A DNA stretch of 9,144 bases from Lachnospiraceae bacterium (GTDB lineage: Bacteria > Bacillota_A > Clostridia > Lachnospirales > Lachnospiraceae). This document shows positions 1 to 7,212 of the stretch, one piece after another (the stretch's first letter is position 1; each line of letters opens with the position of its first letter). The notes under the pieces were generated by a model that was given only the letters and a program-made list of their open reading frames with translations, searched no databases and had not been told where the DNA came from. The translations under genes were made by a program, and so were the position numbers. The stretch lies in assembly GCA_017614185.1 (NCBI GenBank), contig JAGACI010000067.1, forward strand, positions 1-9,144, read 5' to 3'.

Positions 1-41
1 CGAAGGACAAGAGATGGAGACTCGTTGAGATTATTGAGTAA
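1..41 (+). CDS. rpsQ: 30S ribosomal protein S17, C-terminal end (partial)
   Basis: Only the last 12 codons and the TAA stop are inside the window, read in the frame beginning at base 3 and giving KDKRWRLVEIIE. The ending with a Trp, an Arg and a hydrophobic-acidic tail fits the C-terminus of bacterial S17, an OB-fold protein that binds 16S rRNA early in 30S assembly. The identification rests mainly on position: rpsQ almost always lies directly before rplN in the S10/spc cluster. The stop is 33 bases before the rplN start. The rest of the gene is upstream of the window. Confidence 0.85.
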   Translation, partial: KDKRWRLVEIIE

Positions 42-74
42 GCAAAGTAAGGTTTCTTAGGAAGGAGTATTGTT

Positions 75-443
75 ATGATTCAGAATGAATCGAGACTTAA
101 GGTTGCCGACAATACCGGAGCAAAGGAACTGCTTTGCATCCGTGTAATGGGCGGTTCAACCAGAAGATATGCAAACATCGGTGATATCATCATTGCCAGT
201 GTTAAAGACGCAACACCCGGTGGCGTTGTTAAAAAGGGCGAGGTTGTTAAGGCCGTTGTAGTACGCAGCGTTAAAGGCGCACATCGTAAGGATGGTTCAT
301 ACATCAGATTTGATGAGAACGCAGCAGTTATCATTAAGGATGACCTTACACCTAAGGGAACCCGTATTTTCGGACCCGTTGCCAGAGAGTTGAGAGAGAG
401 ACAGTTCATGAAGATAGTTTCTCTTGCTCCTGAGGTATTATAA
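75..443 (+). CDS. rplN: 50S ribosomal protein L14
   Basis: L14 is a core 50S protein that binds 23S rRNA near the subunit interface and takes part in bridges to 16S rRNA. The 122-residue product has the usual bacterial length. It shows the family's conserved runs: the N-terminal [18 protein letters not shown], the central [17 protein letters not shown], then [15 protein letters not shown], and the end [13 protein letters not shown]...[11 protein letters not shown]. The ATG is preceded by AGGAAGGAG at 59-67, and the protein begins exactly where the family does. The downstream rplX start lies 13 bases past the stop. Nothing is unusual in sequence or length. Confidence 0.98.
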   Translation: MIQNESRLKVADNTGAKELLCIRVMGGSTRRYANIGDIIIASVKDATPGGVVKKGEVVKAVVVRSVKGAHRKDGSYIRFDENAAVIIKDDLTPKGTRIFGPVARELRERQFMKIVSLAPEVL

Positions 444-456
444 GGAGGAACTTAAG

Positions 457-774
457 ATGTTGAAGATAAAGAAAGGCGACACCGTAGTTATTATCGCCGG
501 CAAGGATAAGGGTAAGGAAGGAAAGGTCCTTTCGGTCATTGACGGCAAGAAGGTAGTAGTTGAGGGACTCAACACAGTGTCCAAGCATTCCAAGGCAAGC
601 CAGGACAATCCTAAGGGCGGAATTATCAAGAAGGAAGCTCCCATCGATATTTCCAACGTTATGTACCTTTACAAGGGAAAGCCCACCAGGATCGGCTTCA
701 AGATGGTTGAAGATAAAAAAGGCGGATTTAAGAAGGTTCGCGTTGCAAAATCCACAGGCGATGTGATCGACTGA
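457..774 (+). CDS. rplX: 50S ribosomal protein L24
   Basis: L24 is an assembly-initiating protein of the 50S subunit that binds near the 5' end of 23S rRNA. The 105-residue product begins MLKIKKGDTVVIIAGKDKGK, a KOW motif spanning about residues 3-30, followed by VEGLNTVSKHSK and GGIIKKEAPIDISNVM, both typical of the family. An in-frame ATG at 424 lies inside rplN and would add eleven residues absent from the family. The ATG at 457 has AAGGAGG at 442-448 just upstream and gives the normal N-terminus, so it is chosen. The C-terminal end (KKVRVAKSTGDVID) is ordinary. Confidence 0.97.
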   Translation: MLKIKKGDTVVIIAGKDKGKEGKVLSVIDGKKVVVEGLNTVSKHSKASQDNPKGGIIKKEAPIDISNVMYLYKGKPTRIGFKMVEDKKGGFKKVRVAKSTGDVID

Positions 775-796
775 TAAGAGAGGAGGATATTGAACA

Positions 797-1336
797 TTGG
801 CTCGTTTAAAAGATTACTATTTTTCGGATGTTAGAGACGCGATGGTCAAGAAGTTCGGCTATAAGAACGTCATGGAAATTCCGAAGATTGAAAAGATCGT
901 AATAAATATGGGCGTAGGTGAGGCCAAGGACAATGCCAAGGCTCTCGAGAACGCAATCAAGGACATGGAGCAGATAACAGGCCAGAAGGCAGTTATCACC
1001 AAGGCTAAGAAGTCCATAGCGAATTTTAAGATCCGTGAGGGCGTACAGATCGGCTGCAAGACAACTCTTCGCGGCGAGAAGATGTATGAGTTCATGGACA
1101 GACTTATTAATCTTGCCCTTCCCCGCGTACGTGACTTCCGCGGTGTTAACCCCAACGCATTCGACGGCAGAGGAAATTACTCTCTCGGTATCAGAGAGCA
1201 GCTGATCTTCCCCGAGATCGAGTACGATAAGGTAGACAAAGTTAGAGGAATGGACGTATGCTTCGTTACAACGGCTAAGACAGATGAGGAAGCTCGTGAG
1301 CTTCTGAGACTCTTCAGCATGCCGTTTGCAAAATAA
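797..1336 (+). CDS. rplE: 50S ribosomal protein L5 (TTG start)
   Basis: L5 binds 5S rRNA and helps place the central protuberance of the 50S subunit, where it contacts the 30S head. The 179-residue product has the usual length and the expected blocks: [56 protein letters not shown] and [20 protein letters not shown]. The start codon is TTG at 797. It follows GAGAGGAGGATA (strong site at 779-786) and yields the standard N-terminus MARLKDYY. The next in-frame ATG, at 842, would remove the first fifteen residues. It is 22 bases after rplX. Confidence 0.97.
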   Translation: MARLKDYYFSDVRDAMVKKFGYKNVMEIPKIEKIVINMGVGEAKDNAKALENAIKDMEQITGQKAVITKAKKSIANFKIREGVQIGCKTTLRGEKMYEFMDRLINLALPRVRDFRGVNPNAFDGRGNYSLGIREQLIFPEIEYDKVDKVRGMDVCFVTTAKTDEEARELLRLFSMPFAK

Positions 1337-1349
1337 GGAGGGAATTTAA

Positions 1350-1535
1350 ATGGCAAAATTATCAATGAAATTAAAGCAGCAGCGCAAGCCTAAGTTCTCT
1401 ACCAGAGCTTATACACGCTGCAAGATCTGCGGACGTCCCCACGCTGTTCTGCGCAAGTACGGTATCTGCAGAATCTGCTTCCGTGAATTGGCATACAAGG
1501 GTGAGATTCCCGGTGTAAGAAAAGCAAGTTGGTAA
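1350..1535 (+). CDS. rpsN: 30S ribosomal protein S14, zinc-binding short form
   Basis: S14 sits in the 30S head and is added late in assembly, near S3, S10 and S19. This 61-residue copy is the short type Z form. Four zinc-ligand cysteines are visible as CxxC at C24/C27 and CxxC at C40/C43, in [20 protein letters not shown] and its continuation. The C-terminal [11 protein letters not shown] is the standard ending. AGGAGGG at 1337-1343 directly follows the rplE stop and sets the ATG at 1350. The zinc form is common in Bacillota as the operon-encoded S14; some species also carry a zinc-free paralogue elsewhere, which cannot be checked here. Confidence 0.98.
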   Translation: MAKLSMKLKQQRKPKFSTRAYTRCKICGRPHAVLRKYGICRICFRELAYKGEIPGVRKASW

Positions 1536-1551
1536 GAAGGAGGAAATTAAG

Positions 1552-1953
1552 ATGACTATGAGCGATCCTATTGCAGATATGCTTACAAGAATCCGTAACG
1601 CAAATACTGCAAAACATGATACAGTAGATGTTCCCGCTTCAAAAATGAAGATTGCCATCGCAGAGATCCTTCTTAACGAAGGCTACATCAAGAGCTATGA
1701 AGTCGAAGAAGCAGGCAGCTTTAAGAACATCCACATCACATTAAAGTACGGCAAAGACAAGAACGAGAAGATCATTACCGGCCTTAAGAGAATCTCGAAG
1801 CCCGGTCTTCGCGTTTATGCGAACGCAGCTGAACTCCCCAAGGTTCTTGGCGGACTCGGAATCGCGATCGTTTCAACCAACAAGGGTATCCTTACCGATA
1901 AGGAAGCCCGTAAGAGCAACGTAGGCGGCGAAGTAATAGCATTCGTGTGGTAA
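1552..1953 (+). CDS. rpsH: 30S ribosomal protein S8
   Basis: S8 binds the central domain of 16S rRNA and nucleates platform assembly; in E. coli it also represses translation of the spc mRNA. The product is 133 residues if the first ATG (1552) is used. A second ATG lies two codons later (MTM-SDPIAD) and cannot be excluded. Family blocks are [14 protein letters not shown] near the N-terminus, [19 protein letters not shown], and [20 protein letters not shown] with the ending [16 protein letters not shown] lies at 1536-1542. The C-terminus is intact, so the long gap that follows is not caused by a damaged S8 gene. Confidence 0.97.
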   Translation: MTMSDPIADMLTRIRNANTAKHDTVDVPASKMKIAIAEILLNEGYIKSYEVEEAGSFKNIHITLKYGKDKNEKIITGLKRISKPGLRVYANAAELPKVLGGLGIAIVSTNKGILTDKEARKSNVGGEVIAFVW

Positions 1954-2158
1954 CGCAAGCTTGAAACATCCCGGCGGTTATAGTCGGTGAGCTTGCTGTG
2001 CAATTTGCTTCGCAAATTGTCACTACTTACAGGTAGAGCTTCCATGAACAACGGAGCATCGTGTAACGATGCGGGAGTTGTGAATGGTGGCAGCATGCGA
2101 GAGTGCGCAGCACGGAGCATGCTGGCTTTCACCGGTACAGTATACTAAAGATATTTTA
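1954..2158 (+). other. Structured intergenic element between rpsH and rplF, unidentified
   Basis: This gap is 218 bases including the rplF ribosome binding site, while other gaps in the spc genes around it are 1-33 bases. I see no credible gene on either strand. Instead there is a series of inverted repeats: P1, GCAAGCT 1955-1961 with AGCTTGC 1990-1996, enclosing CCGGC 1971-1975 with GTCGG 1983-1987; P2, CAATTTGC 2001-2008 with GCAAATTG 2012-2019, extendable by GTG 1998-2000 with CAC 2021-2023; P3, CTACT 2023-2027 with GGTAG 2032-2036; P4, CCAT 2042-2045 with ATGG 2084-2087, ACAAC 2048-2052 with GTTGT 2077-2081, and GCATCGT 2056-2062 with ACGATGC 2066-2072; P5, CAGCATGC 2091-2098 with GCATGCTG 2117-2124, enclosing GTGC 2103-2106 with GCAC 2110-2113. 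No T-run follows, so it is not an intrinsic terminator. It could be an inserted palindromic repeat, a leader controlling rplF, or an RNA processing site. Confidence 0.75.
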
Positions 2159-2171
2159 TGGAGGTACGGGC

Positions 2172-2714
2172 ATGTCACGTATAGGTAAGATGCCAATCGC
2201 CATCCCCGCAGGCGTAACTGTGGATTTGGCAGAAAATAATGTAATTACCGTTAAGGGCCCCAAGGGAACCTTAACAAGAGCACTTGCTCCCGAGATGGAA
2301 GTCAAGGTAGAGGGTGCAGAGGTTGTTGTAAACAGACCTAACGACCTGAAGAGAATGAAATCACTTCATGGTCTTACAAGAACACTTATCAACAATATGG
2401 TTGTAGGTGTTACTCAGGGTTACGAGAAGAGCCTTGAGATCAACGGTGTTGGTTACAGGGTTGTTAAGGAAGGCAAAAAGCTGAACCTTACACTCGGTTA
2501 TTCACATCCCGTTTATATGGAAGATCCCGAAGGTATTGAGACCGTAGTAGATGGTCAGAACAAGATCATCGTTAAGGGTATTGATAAAGAGAAAGTCGGA
2601 CAGTTCGCTGCCGAGATCAGAGACAAGAGAAGACCTGAGCCTTATAAGGGCAAGGGTATCAAGTATACCGATGAGGTCATCAGACGTAAGGCCGGTAAGA
2701 CCGGTAAGAAATAA
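2172..2714 (+). CDS. rplF: 50S ribosomal protein L6
   Basis: L6 binds 23S rRNA helix 97 near the sarcin-ricin loop and the factor-binding site. The 180-residue product has the two repeated L6 folds, roughly residues 10-80 and 85-165. Recognisable blocks are [25 protein letters not shown], the mid-protein [20 protein letters not shown], and the signature [13 protein letters not shown] near the C-terminus. Reading stays open in frame back to an ATG at 2103, but that stretch lies inside the hairpin-rich gap and encodes nothing L6-like. The ATG at 2172 follows GGAGG (2160-2164) by seven bases and is chosen. It lies 218 bases beyond rpsH, so coupling to upstream translation is lost here. Confidence 0.98.
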   Translation: MSRIGKMPIAIPAGVTVDLAENNVITVKGPKGTLTRALAPEMEVKVEGAEVVVNRPNDLKRMKSLHGLTRTLINNMVVGVTQGYEKSLEINGVGYRVVKEGKKLNLTLGYSHPVYMEDPEGIETVVDGQNKIIVKGIDKEKVGQFAAEIRDKRRPEPYKGKGIKYTDEVIRRKAGKTGKK

Positions 2715-2730
2715 GGAGGGGAGATAAGAG

Positions 2731-3099
2731 ATGTTTAAGAAGGAATCAAGAACAGAAATACGTGAAAAAAAGCATATGAAGATTCGCAATCGCTTCTCCG
2801 GTACTCCTGAAAGACCTCGTATGGCAGTATTCAGAAGCAACAATCATATGTATGTTCAGATAATCGATGATGCTGCAGGCAATACACTTGTTGCAGCTTC
2901 GACACTTGACAAAGATGTCAAGGCTGAACTTGAGCATACCAATACCGTTGAGGCGGCTGCTTATCTTGGCAAGGTTATCGCAAAGAAGGCACTTGACAAG
3001 GGAATCAACACGGTTGTCTTTGACAGAGGCGGCTTCATATATCAGGGCAAGATCCAGGCATTGGCTGAGGCGGCCAGAGAAGCCGGACTGGAATTCTAA
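2731..3099 (+). CDS. rplR: 50S ribosomal protein L18
   Basis: L18 binds 5S rRNA together with L5 and helps anchor it in the central protuberance. The product is 122 residues, as usual. The basic N-terminus ([19 protein letters not shown]) is followed by [35 protein letters not shown], a central helix with [18 protein letters not shown], and the family ending [28 protein letters not shown] lies at 2715-2722, directly after the rplF stop. Spacing to the next gene, rpsE, is 17 bases. Confidence 0.98.
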   Translation: MFKKESRTEIREKKHMKIRNRFSGTPERPRMAVFRSNNHMYVQIIDDAAGNTLVAASTLDKDVKAELEHTNTVEAAAYLGKVIAKKALDKGINTVVFDRGGFIYQGKIQALAEAAREAGLEF

Positions 3100-3116
3100 A
3101 CAGGAGGAGACAACAC

Positions 3117-3623
3117 ATGCGTACAAATATAGATCCTAACGGATTGGAGTTAGAGGACAAGGTCGTTACGATTAAGCGTGTAACCAAGGTAGTTAAGGGT
3201 GGTCGTAACATGAGATTCACCGCGCTCGTAGTTGTAGGCGACAAGAAGGGACATGTAGGTGCCGGCTTAGGCAAGGCTACGGAAGTTCCCGAGGCTATCC
3301 GCAAGGGTAAGGAAGCCGCTATGAAGAGTTTGGTAGAGCTGCCCATCGATGAGAACGGCAGTATACCCCATGATTATACAGGCAAGTTCGGCAGTGCAAC
3401 CGTTCTTATGAAGAGGAGCCCCGAAGGTACCGGTATCATCGCCGGTGGTCCCGTGCGTGACGTTCTTGAGCTTGCAGGTTTCAAGAATATCCGTACCAAG
3501 TCACTTGGCTCAAACAATAAGCAGAATGTAGTACTTGCGACCATCGAAGGTCTTAAGTGCTTAAAGACTCCCGAGCAGGTTGCGGCAGCACGCGGAATTT
3601 CCGTTGATCAGCTTTTGGATTGA
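3117..3623 (+). CDS. rpsE: 30S ribosomal protein S5
   Basis: S5 lies at the mRNA entrance side of the 30S subunit and influences decoding accuracy; loop changes near its N-terminus confer spectinomycin resistance in other bacteria. The 168-residue product has the N-terminal double-stranded-RNA-binding-like domain (about residues 14-77). That domain includes the loop [19 protein letters not shown] at residues 24-42. The C-terminal domain (about 88-160) contains [19 protein letters not shown] and [26 protein letters not shown] at 3102-3107 sets the ATG at 3117. The KGGR stretch of the spectinomycin loop is intact. Length and motifs are ordinary. Confidence 0.98.
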   Translation: MRTNIDPNGLELEDKVVTIKRVTKVVKGGRNMRFTALVVVGDKKGHVGAGLGKATEVPEAIRKGKEAAMKSLVELPIDENGSIPHDYTGKFGSATVLMKRSPEGTGIIAGGPVRDVLELAGFKNIRTKSLGSNNKQNVVLATIEGLKCLKTPEQVAAARGISVDQLLD

Positions 3624-3641
3624 TGTTAGGAGGAAAGAGTA

Positions 3642-3824
3642 ATGGCAGATAAGGTTAAAGTAACATTAGTAAAATCCACTATAGCAGCTCTCCCGAAGCA
3701 CAAGAAGACGGTTAAGGCATTAGGACTCGGCAAGATCAATTCTTCCAATGAGCTTCCTAATAACGCTGCTACCCAGGGAATGATCTATCAGGTAAGGCAC
3801 CTGGTAAAGGTAGAAGAAATCTAA
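3642..3824 (+). CDS. rpmD: 50S ribosomal protein L30
   Basis: L30 is a small 50S protein on the solvent side near domain II of 23S rRNA. The 60-residue product fits the short bacterial form. It has the pattern [20 protein letters not shown], then [15 protein letters not shown] and the ending [15 protein letters not shown]. These match the usual order: a first strand, a helix after the PKH turn, a central LGLGK turn, and the final IxxVxHLVxVEE strand. TTAGGAGG at 3627-3634 precedes the ATG. It sits between rpsE and rplO as in nearly all bacteria that retain the gene. Confidence 0.97.
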   Translation: MADKVKVTLVKSTIAALPKHKKTVKALGLGKINSSNELPNNAATQGMIYQVRHLVKVEEI

Positions 3825-3841
3825 TCAGGGAGGTAAAAGTA

Positions 3842-4282
3842 ATGAATTTATCAGATTTAAGACCTGCTGATGGATCAAAGCAGAGCAATAATTTCCGTAA
3901 GGGCCGCGGACATGCTTCGGGCAACGGAAAGACAGCAGGCTATGGCCATAAGGGACAGAAGGCTCGTTCGGGTCGTCCCAGAGATGGTTTTGAAGGCGGA
4001 CAGAATCCTTTCTTCAGAAGACTTCCCAAGAGAGGCTTCCGTAACAGAAACTACAAAGAAATTATTACAATTAACGTTAGCATGCTCAACAGGTTTGAGG
4101 ATGGCGCCGACGTTACGATTGAGAGCCTTAAGGAAATCGGTCTTGTATCTAATCCTAAGGATGGAGTTAAGATCCTTGGCAACGGAGAATTAACCAAGAA
4201 GCTCAACGTTAAGGTAGATGCTTACAGTGAGTCTGCTAAAGAAAAGATAGAGGCACTTGGTGGAAAAGCAGAGGTGATCTGA
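3842..4282 (+). CDS. rplO: 50S ribosomal protein L15
   Basis: L15 is a late 50S assembly protein with a long basic N-terminal extension that penetrates 23S rRNA. The product is 146 residues, the normal length. The glycine- and arginine-rich extension covers about residues 18-55, with [20 protein letters not shown] and [19 protein letters not shown]. The globular C-terminal part follows with [19 protein letters not shown] and [23 protein letters not shown] at 3828-3834 precedes the ATG. The last codons contain GAGGTGATC at 4271-4279, which doubles as the ribosome binding site for secY. Confidence 0.98.
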   Translation: MNLSDLRPADGSKQSNNFRKGRGHASGNGKTAGYGHKGQKARSGRPRDGFEGGQNPFFRRLPKRGFRNRNYKEIITINVSMLNRFEDGADVTIESLKEIGLVSNPKDGVKILGNGELTKKLNVKVDAYSESAKEKIEALGGKAEVI

Positions 4283-4283
4283 T

Positions 4284-5636
4284 ATGATTAAAACCTTCAT
4301 CAATGCTTTAAAAGTACCCGAGATCAGAAAGAGACTGCTCTTCACCTGCTTTTGCATCGTGATCGTAAGACTTGGATGCCTTATCCCGGCTCCTTCGATC
4401 AACCACGAGTTCTTTGCAAAGTTTATAGGTGACAACACGAGCCTCGGTTTCCTCGATACCCTTACGGGTGGTTCGTTTACCGAGATGTCGATATTCGCAT
4501 TGAATATATCTCCTTATATCAATGCATCCATCATTATGCAGCTTCTTACAATCGCGATCCCGAAGCTTGAGGAAATGCAGAAGGACGGCGAGGACGGAAG
4601 AAAGAAGATCAACCAGATATCCAGATATCTCACGATCGGTCTTGCTCTTATCGAGTCGACAGCTATGGCTATCAGCTTCGGTAATCAGACACTTTCCGAC
4701 GGCACCACCTATTTCAAGGCAGGTGAGGGAGCTACATTCAGCAATGTTATCATAGTTGTTGTTGCGTTTACCGCAGGTACCGCTTTCCTTATGTGGTTAG
4801 GTGAGCGCATTACCGAGAGAGGACTTGGAAACGGTATTTCCATTATCCTCCTTATCAACATCGTTGCCCGTCTTCCGATCGATGCCAGAACACTGGTTGA
4901 GACCTTTATTATCGGATCGAGCAGCGTGATCAAGGCTATTATCGCTGCGGTAGTGATCATTGCGATCATTGTCGGAATGGTAATCCTGATCGTACTTTTG
5001 CAGGATGCGGAGCGCAGGATACCTGTTCAGTACGCCAAGAAGATCCAGGGACGCAAGATGGTCGGCGGACAGTCGTCAAGTATTCCTCTTAAGGTCAATA
5101 CTTCCGGCGTTATCCCGGTTATCTTTGCAATGTCACTGCTTCAGGTTCCCGTTATCATTGCTTCATTCTTCGGCAAACAGGCCAGCGCTACAGGCACAGT
5201 CGGAGAGAAGATCCTGTTCCTGATCAGCCAGCAGCATTGGTTCAGCACCACCGAAGGTGAGTTCAAGTATACTCTCGGTGTACTGATCTACATTGCACTG
5301 ATCGTATTCTTTGCATATTTCTATACCGCGGTTACATTTAACCCGATAGAAATATCCAACAACCTGAAGAAACAGAGCGGATTCATTCCTGGAATCAGAC
5401 CCGGAAAGCCCACTTCGGATTATCTGACCGATATTCTCAACAAGATAATCTTTATTGGAGCTATAGGCCTCAGCTTTGTTGCGATCCTGCCGATCTTCTT
5501 CATGGGAATCTTCGCTGTAAGAGTTTCATTTGCGGCAACATCCATCATAATCGTTGTCGGTGTTATCCTTGAAACTATGAAGCAGGTTGAATCCATGATG
5601 GCAGTAAGACATTATACAGGATTTCTTGAGAAGTGA
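4284..5636 (+). CDS. secY: Protein translocase subunit SecY
   Basis: SecY forms the channel of the SecYEG translocon that exports and inserts proteins at the cytoplasmic membrane. The 450-residue product shows ten hydrophobic segments at about residues 17-34, 71-92, 115-133, 155-173, 183-197, 215-240, 272-296, 330-350, 388-408 and 414-434. Conserved blocks are GGSFTEMSIFALNISPYINA after the plug region, GERITERGLGNGISIIL before segment five, and the cytoplasmic loop DAERRIPVQYAKK. The SecA-facing loop GFIPGIRPGKPT carries the conserved R372. The start lies one base after the rplO stop and uses a binding site inside rplO, so translation is probably coupled. It is slightly longer than many SecY proteins; the loop at about residues 300-330 is a likely cause. 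Confidence 0.98.
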   Translation: MIKTFINALKVPEIRKRLLFTCFCIVIVRLGCLIPAPSINHEFFAKFIGDNTSLGFLDTLTGGSFTEMSIFALNISPYINASIIMQLLTIAIPKLEEMQKDGEDGRKKINQISRYLTIGLALIESTAMAISFGNQTLSDGTTYFKAGEGATFSNVIIVVVAFTAGTAFLMWLGERITERGLGNGISIILLINIVARLPIDARTLVETFIIGSSSVIKAIIAAVVIIAIIVGMVILIVLLQDAERRIPVQYAKKIQGRKMVGGQSSSIPLKVNTSGVIPVIFAMSLLQVPVIIASFFGKQASATGTVGEKILFLISQQHWFSTTEGEFKYTLGVLIYIALIVFFAYFYTAVTFNPIEISNNLKKQSGFIPGIRPGKPTSDYLTDILNKIIFIGAIGLSFVAILPIFFMGIFAVRVSFAATSIIIVVGVILETMKQVESMMAVRHYTGFLEK

Positions 5637-5670
5637 TGATCGGTTGATCTATCATACTATCGAATAACAG

Positions 5671-5708
5671 CGGGGGCTGGGCATTGGCCCGGCCTCCGAT
5701 TGCTTTTT
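5671..5708 (+). terminator. Intrinsic terminator or attenuator between secY and adk
   Basis: CGGGGGCTGGGC at 5671-5682 pairs with GCCCGGCCTCCG at 5687-5698 over twelve positions, with two G-T wobbles and an ATTG loop. Six bases later there is a run of five T at 5704-5708. This is the form of a Rho-independent terminator, although the T-run is short and offset. The adk ribosome binding site begins on the next base, so readthrough or a cryptic promoter must supply adk mRNA. It may act as a partial attenuator that lowers adk expression relative to ribosomal genes. Confidence 0.7.
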
Positions 5709-5713
5709 GGAGG
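5709..5713 (+). promoter_or_regulatory. adk ribosome binding site, able to pair with the upstream hairpin arm
   Basis: GGAGG lies seven bases before the adk ATG at 5721 and decides that start. The same five bases are the exact complement of CCTCC at 5693-5697, in the 3' arm of the preceding terminator hairpin. The two pairings exclude each other: with the long hairpin formed the site is free, and without it the site could be covered by an eleven-base-loop stem. The long hairpin is far stronger, so masking would need something to open it. Confidence 0.55.
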
Positions 5714-5720
5714 AATTTAT

Positions 5721-6365
5721 ATGAAGATAGTTATGCTTGGAGCGCCCGGTGCCGGCAAAGGCACACAGGCTAAGCAGATAGCCGCAAAGTACGGTGTACC
5801 CCATATTTCCACCGGAGATATCTTCCGTGCAAACCTTAAAGAAGGTACCGAGCTCGGAAAGAAAGCCAAGGTATTTATGGACCAGGGACAGCTCGTTCCG
5901 GATTCGCTTACTTTGGAACTCATCATGGACAGGTTTAAAAATGATGACTGCGCAAACGGCTATGTCCTCGACGGATTTCCCCGTACAATACCTCAGGCAG
6001 AAGCCCTGACGGCAGCACTTTCGGAGAACAAAGACAAACTTGACTATGCCATCAATGTTGATGTTCCCGATGAGAACATAATCAACCGTATGTCTGGAAG
6101 ACGTGCCTGCGCTAAATGCGGCGGAACATTCCATGTAAAATACAACCCTACCAAGGTTGAGGGCATCTGCGATCTGTGCGGAGGCGAACTTTATATCCGT
6201 GACGATGACAAGCCCGAGATAGTAAATAAGCGTCTTGTTGCCTACCATGAGCAGACACAGCCGCTTATCGAGTACTATGAAAATGAAGGCATTCTTAAAA
6301 ATGTAGACGGAACTCAGGACGTAAATAAAGTCTTTGAGGATATTTGTGAAATATTGGATAAATAA
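5721..6365 (+). CDS. adk: Adenylate kinase, zinc-lid type
   Basis: Adenylate kinase catalyses ATP + AMP to two ADP in the cytoplasm and keeps adenine nucleotides in balance. The 214-residue product is a long-lid bacterial form. Visible elements are the P-loop GAPGAGKGT at residues 7-15 with K13, the AMP-site TGDIFR at 31-36, and DGFPRT at 84-89 with R88. The lid starts with INRMSGRR (R123, R127) and carries four zinc-ligand cysteines, C130, C133, C150 and C153. After it comes RDDDKPEIVNKR with R160 and R171. An in-frame ATG at 5700 falls between the hairpin and the T-run; the ATG at 5721, after GGAGG, gives the family N-terminus and is chosen. Confidence 0.98.
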   Translation: MKIVMLGAPGAGKGTQAKQIAAKYGVPHISTGDIFRANLKEGTELGKKAKVFMDQGQLVPDSLTLELIMDRFKNDDCANGYVLDGFPRTIPQAEALTAALSENKDKLDYAINVDVPDENIINRMSGRRACAKCGGTFHVKYNPTKVEGICDLCGGELYIRDDDKPEIVNKRLVAYHEQTQPLIEYYENEGILKNVDGTQDVNKVFEDICEILDK

Positions 6366-6408
6366 TGAATTTGAACGGTAACTGTTGAATTGAAGGACAA
6401 ATAAGAGA

Positions 6409-7161
6409 ATGGCTATAACAATTAAATCGGAACGTGAAATAGAGATCATGCGTGAAGCAGGCAGGATCCTGGCGATCGTGCATGAAGAGATGGAAAAGGC
6501 ATTGAAACCGGGAATGTCAACCTGGGATATCAATAAAGTGGGAGAGGATGTTATCCGAAGCTACGGCTGTAAACCGTCATTTTTAGGATATAACGGTTAC
6601 CCTGCCGCGATATGCGTTTCGGTAAACGATGAGGTTGTTCACGGTATTCCCAACAAGAAGCGTATTATCAGGGAAGGCGATATCGTCAGTCTGGATGCGG
6701 GAGTCATTTACAACGGGTATCAGTCGGATGCCGCCCGTACACATGCCGTCGGTGAAGTGAGCGATGAAGCTAAGAAGCTCATCGAAGTCACAAAGCAGAG
6801 CTTTTTTGAGGGGATCAAATTCGCAAAAGAGGGAAATCATCTTCACGAGATTTCCGCAGCTATCGAAGATTATGTGGTGGCTCACGGATTCAGCTGTGTC
6901 CGTGATCTTGTGGGACACGGAATCGGAAAGGAAATGCACGAAGACCCTCAGATACCCAATTTCCACCAGAAGAGAAAAGGACCTAAGCTTGAGGCGGGAA
7001 TGACACTTGCGATCGAGCCCATGGTCAATGTAGGAAGATATGATGTATGCTGGCTTGATGATGACTGGACCGTGGTGACGGAGGATGAGAGTCTTTCCGC
7101 ACATTATGAAAATACGATCCTCATTACAAAGGGGGAGCCGGAAATATTGTCGCTGCGATAG
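6409..7161 (+). CDS. map: Methionine aminopeptidase, type I
   Basis: This enzyme removes the initiator methionine from new proteins in the cytoplasm after deformylation. The 250-residue product is the compact type Ia form without an N-terminal SH3-like extension. The five metal ligands of the pita-bread fold are present: D96 and D107 (SLDAGVIYNGYQSDAARTH), H170 (LVGHGIG), E203 (LAIEPMV) and E234 (AHYENTI). The substrate-site histidines H78 (VVHGIP) and H177 (MHEDP) are also present. The ribosome binding site is weaker than at neighbouring genes (GAAGGA at 6392-6397, eleven bases from the ATG), suggesting lower translation. The gap to adk is 43 bases with no terminator. Confidence 0.98.
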   Translation: MAITIKSEREIEIMREAGRILAIVHEEMEKALKPGMSTWDINKVGEDVIRSYGCKPSFLGYNGYPAAICVSVNDEVVHGIPNKKRIIREGDIVSLDAGVIYNGYQSDAARTHAVGEVSDEAKKLIEVTKQSFFEGIKFAKEGNHLHEISAAIEDYVVAHGFSCVRDLVGHGIGKEMHEDPQIPNFHQKRKGPKLEAGMTLAIEPMVNVGRYDVCWLDDDWTVVTEDESLSAHYENTILITKGEPEILSLR

Positions 7162-7212
7162 TTAACATAATACAGGATATAGGTTTTTGGTTTTTTTAAG
7201 GAGAATTGTTTT

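Noticed and set aside
1815..2132. A minus-strand frame running from the rpsH end into the hairpin-rich gap
   Set aside because: Half lies opposite rpsH and half in inverted repeats; the product is not protein-like and there is no start signal.
2103..2171. Upstream extension of rplF to the ATG at 2103
   Set aside because: The added residues are absent from the L6 family, lie in a hairpin, and lack a ribosome binding site, while the ATG at 2172 has GGAGG at proper spacing.
5652..6533. A 293-codon open frame on the minus strand across adk and the start of map
   Set aside because: It lies opposite two well-supported genes, has no ribosome binding site worth noting, and its product resembles no family. 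Long antisense frames are common opposite genes with biased codon use.
6583..7104. A 173-codon minus-strand frame inside map
   Set aside because: Fully opposite a conserved enzyme gene with all catalytic residues in place; it is a codon-bias shadow.
7184..7197. T-runs between map and infA as a terminator
   Set aside because: No stem-loop can be found just upstream of the T5 and T7 runs, so the intrinsic-terminator form is missing.
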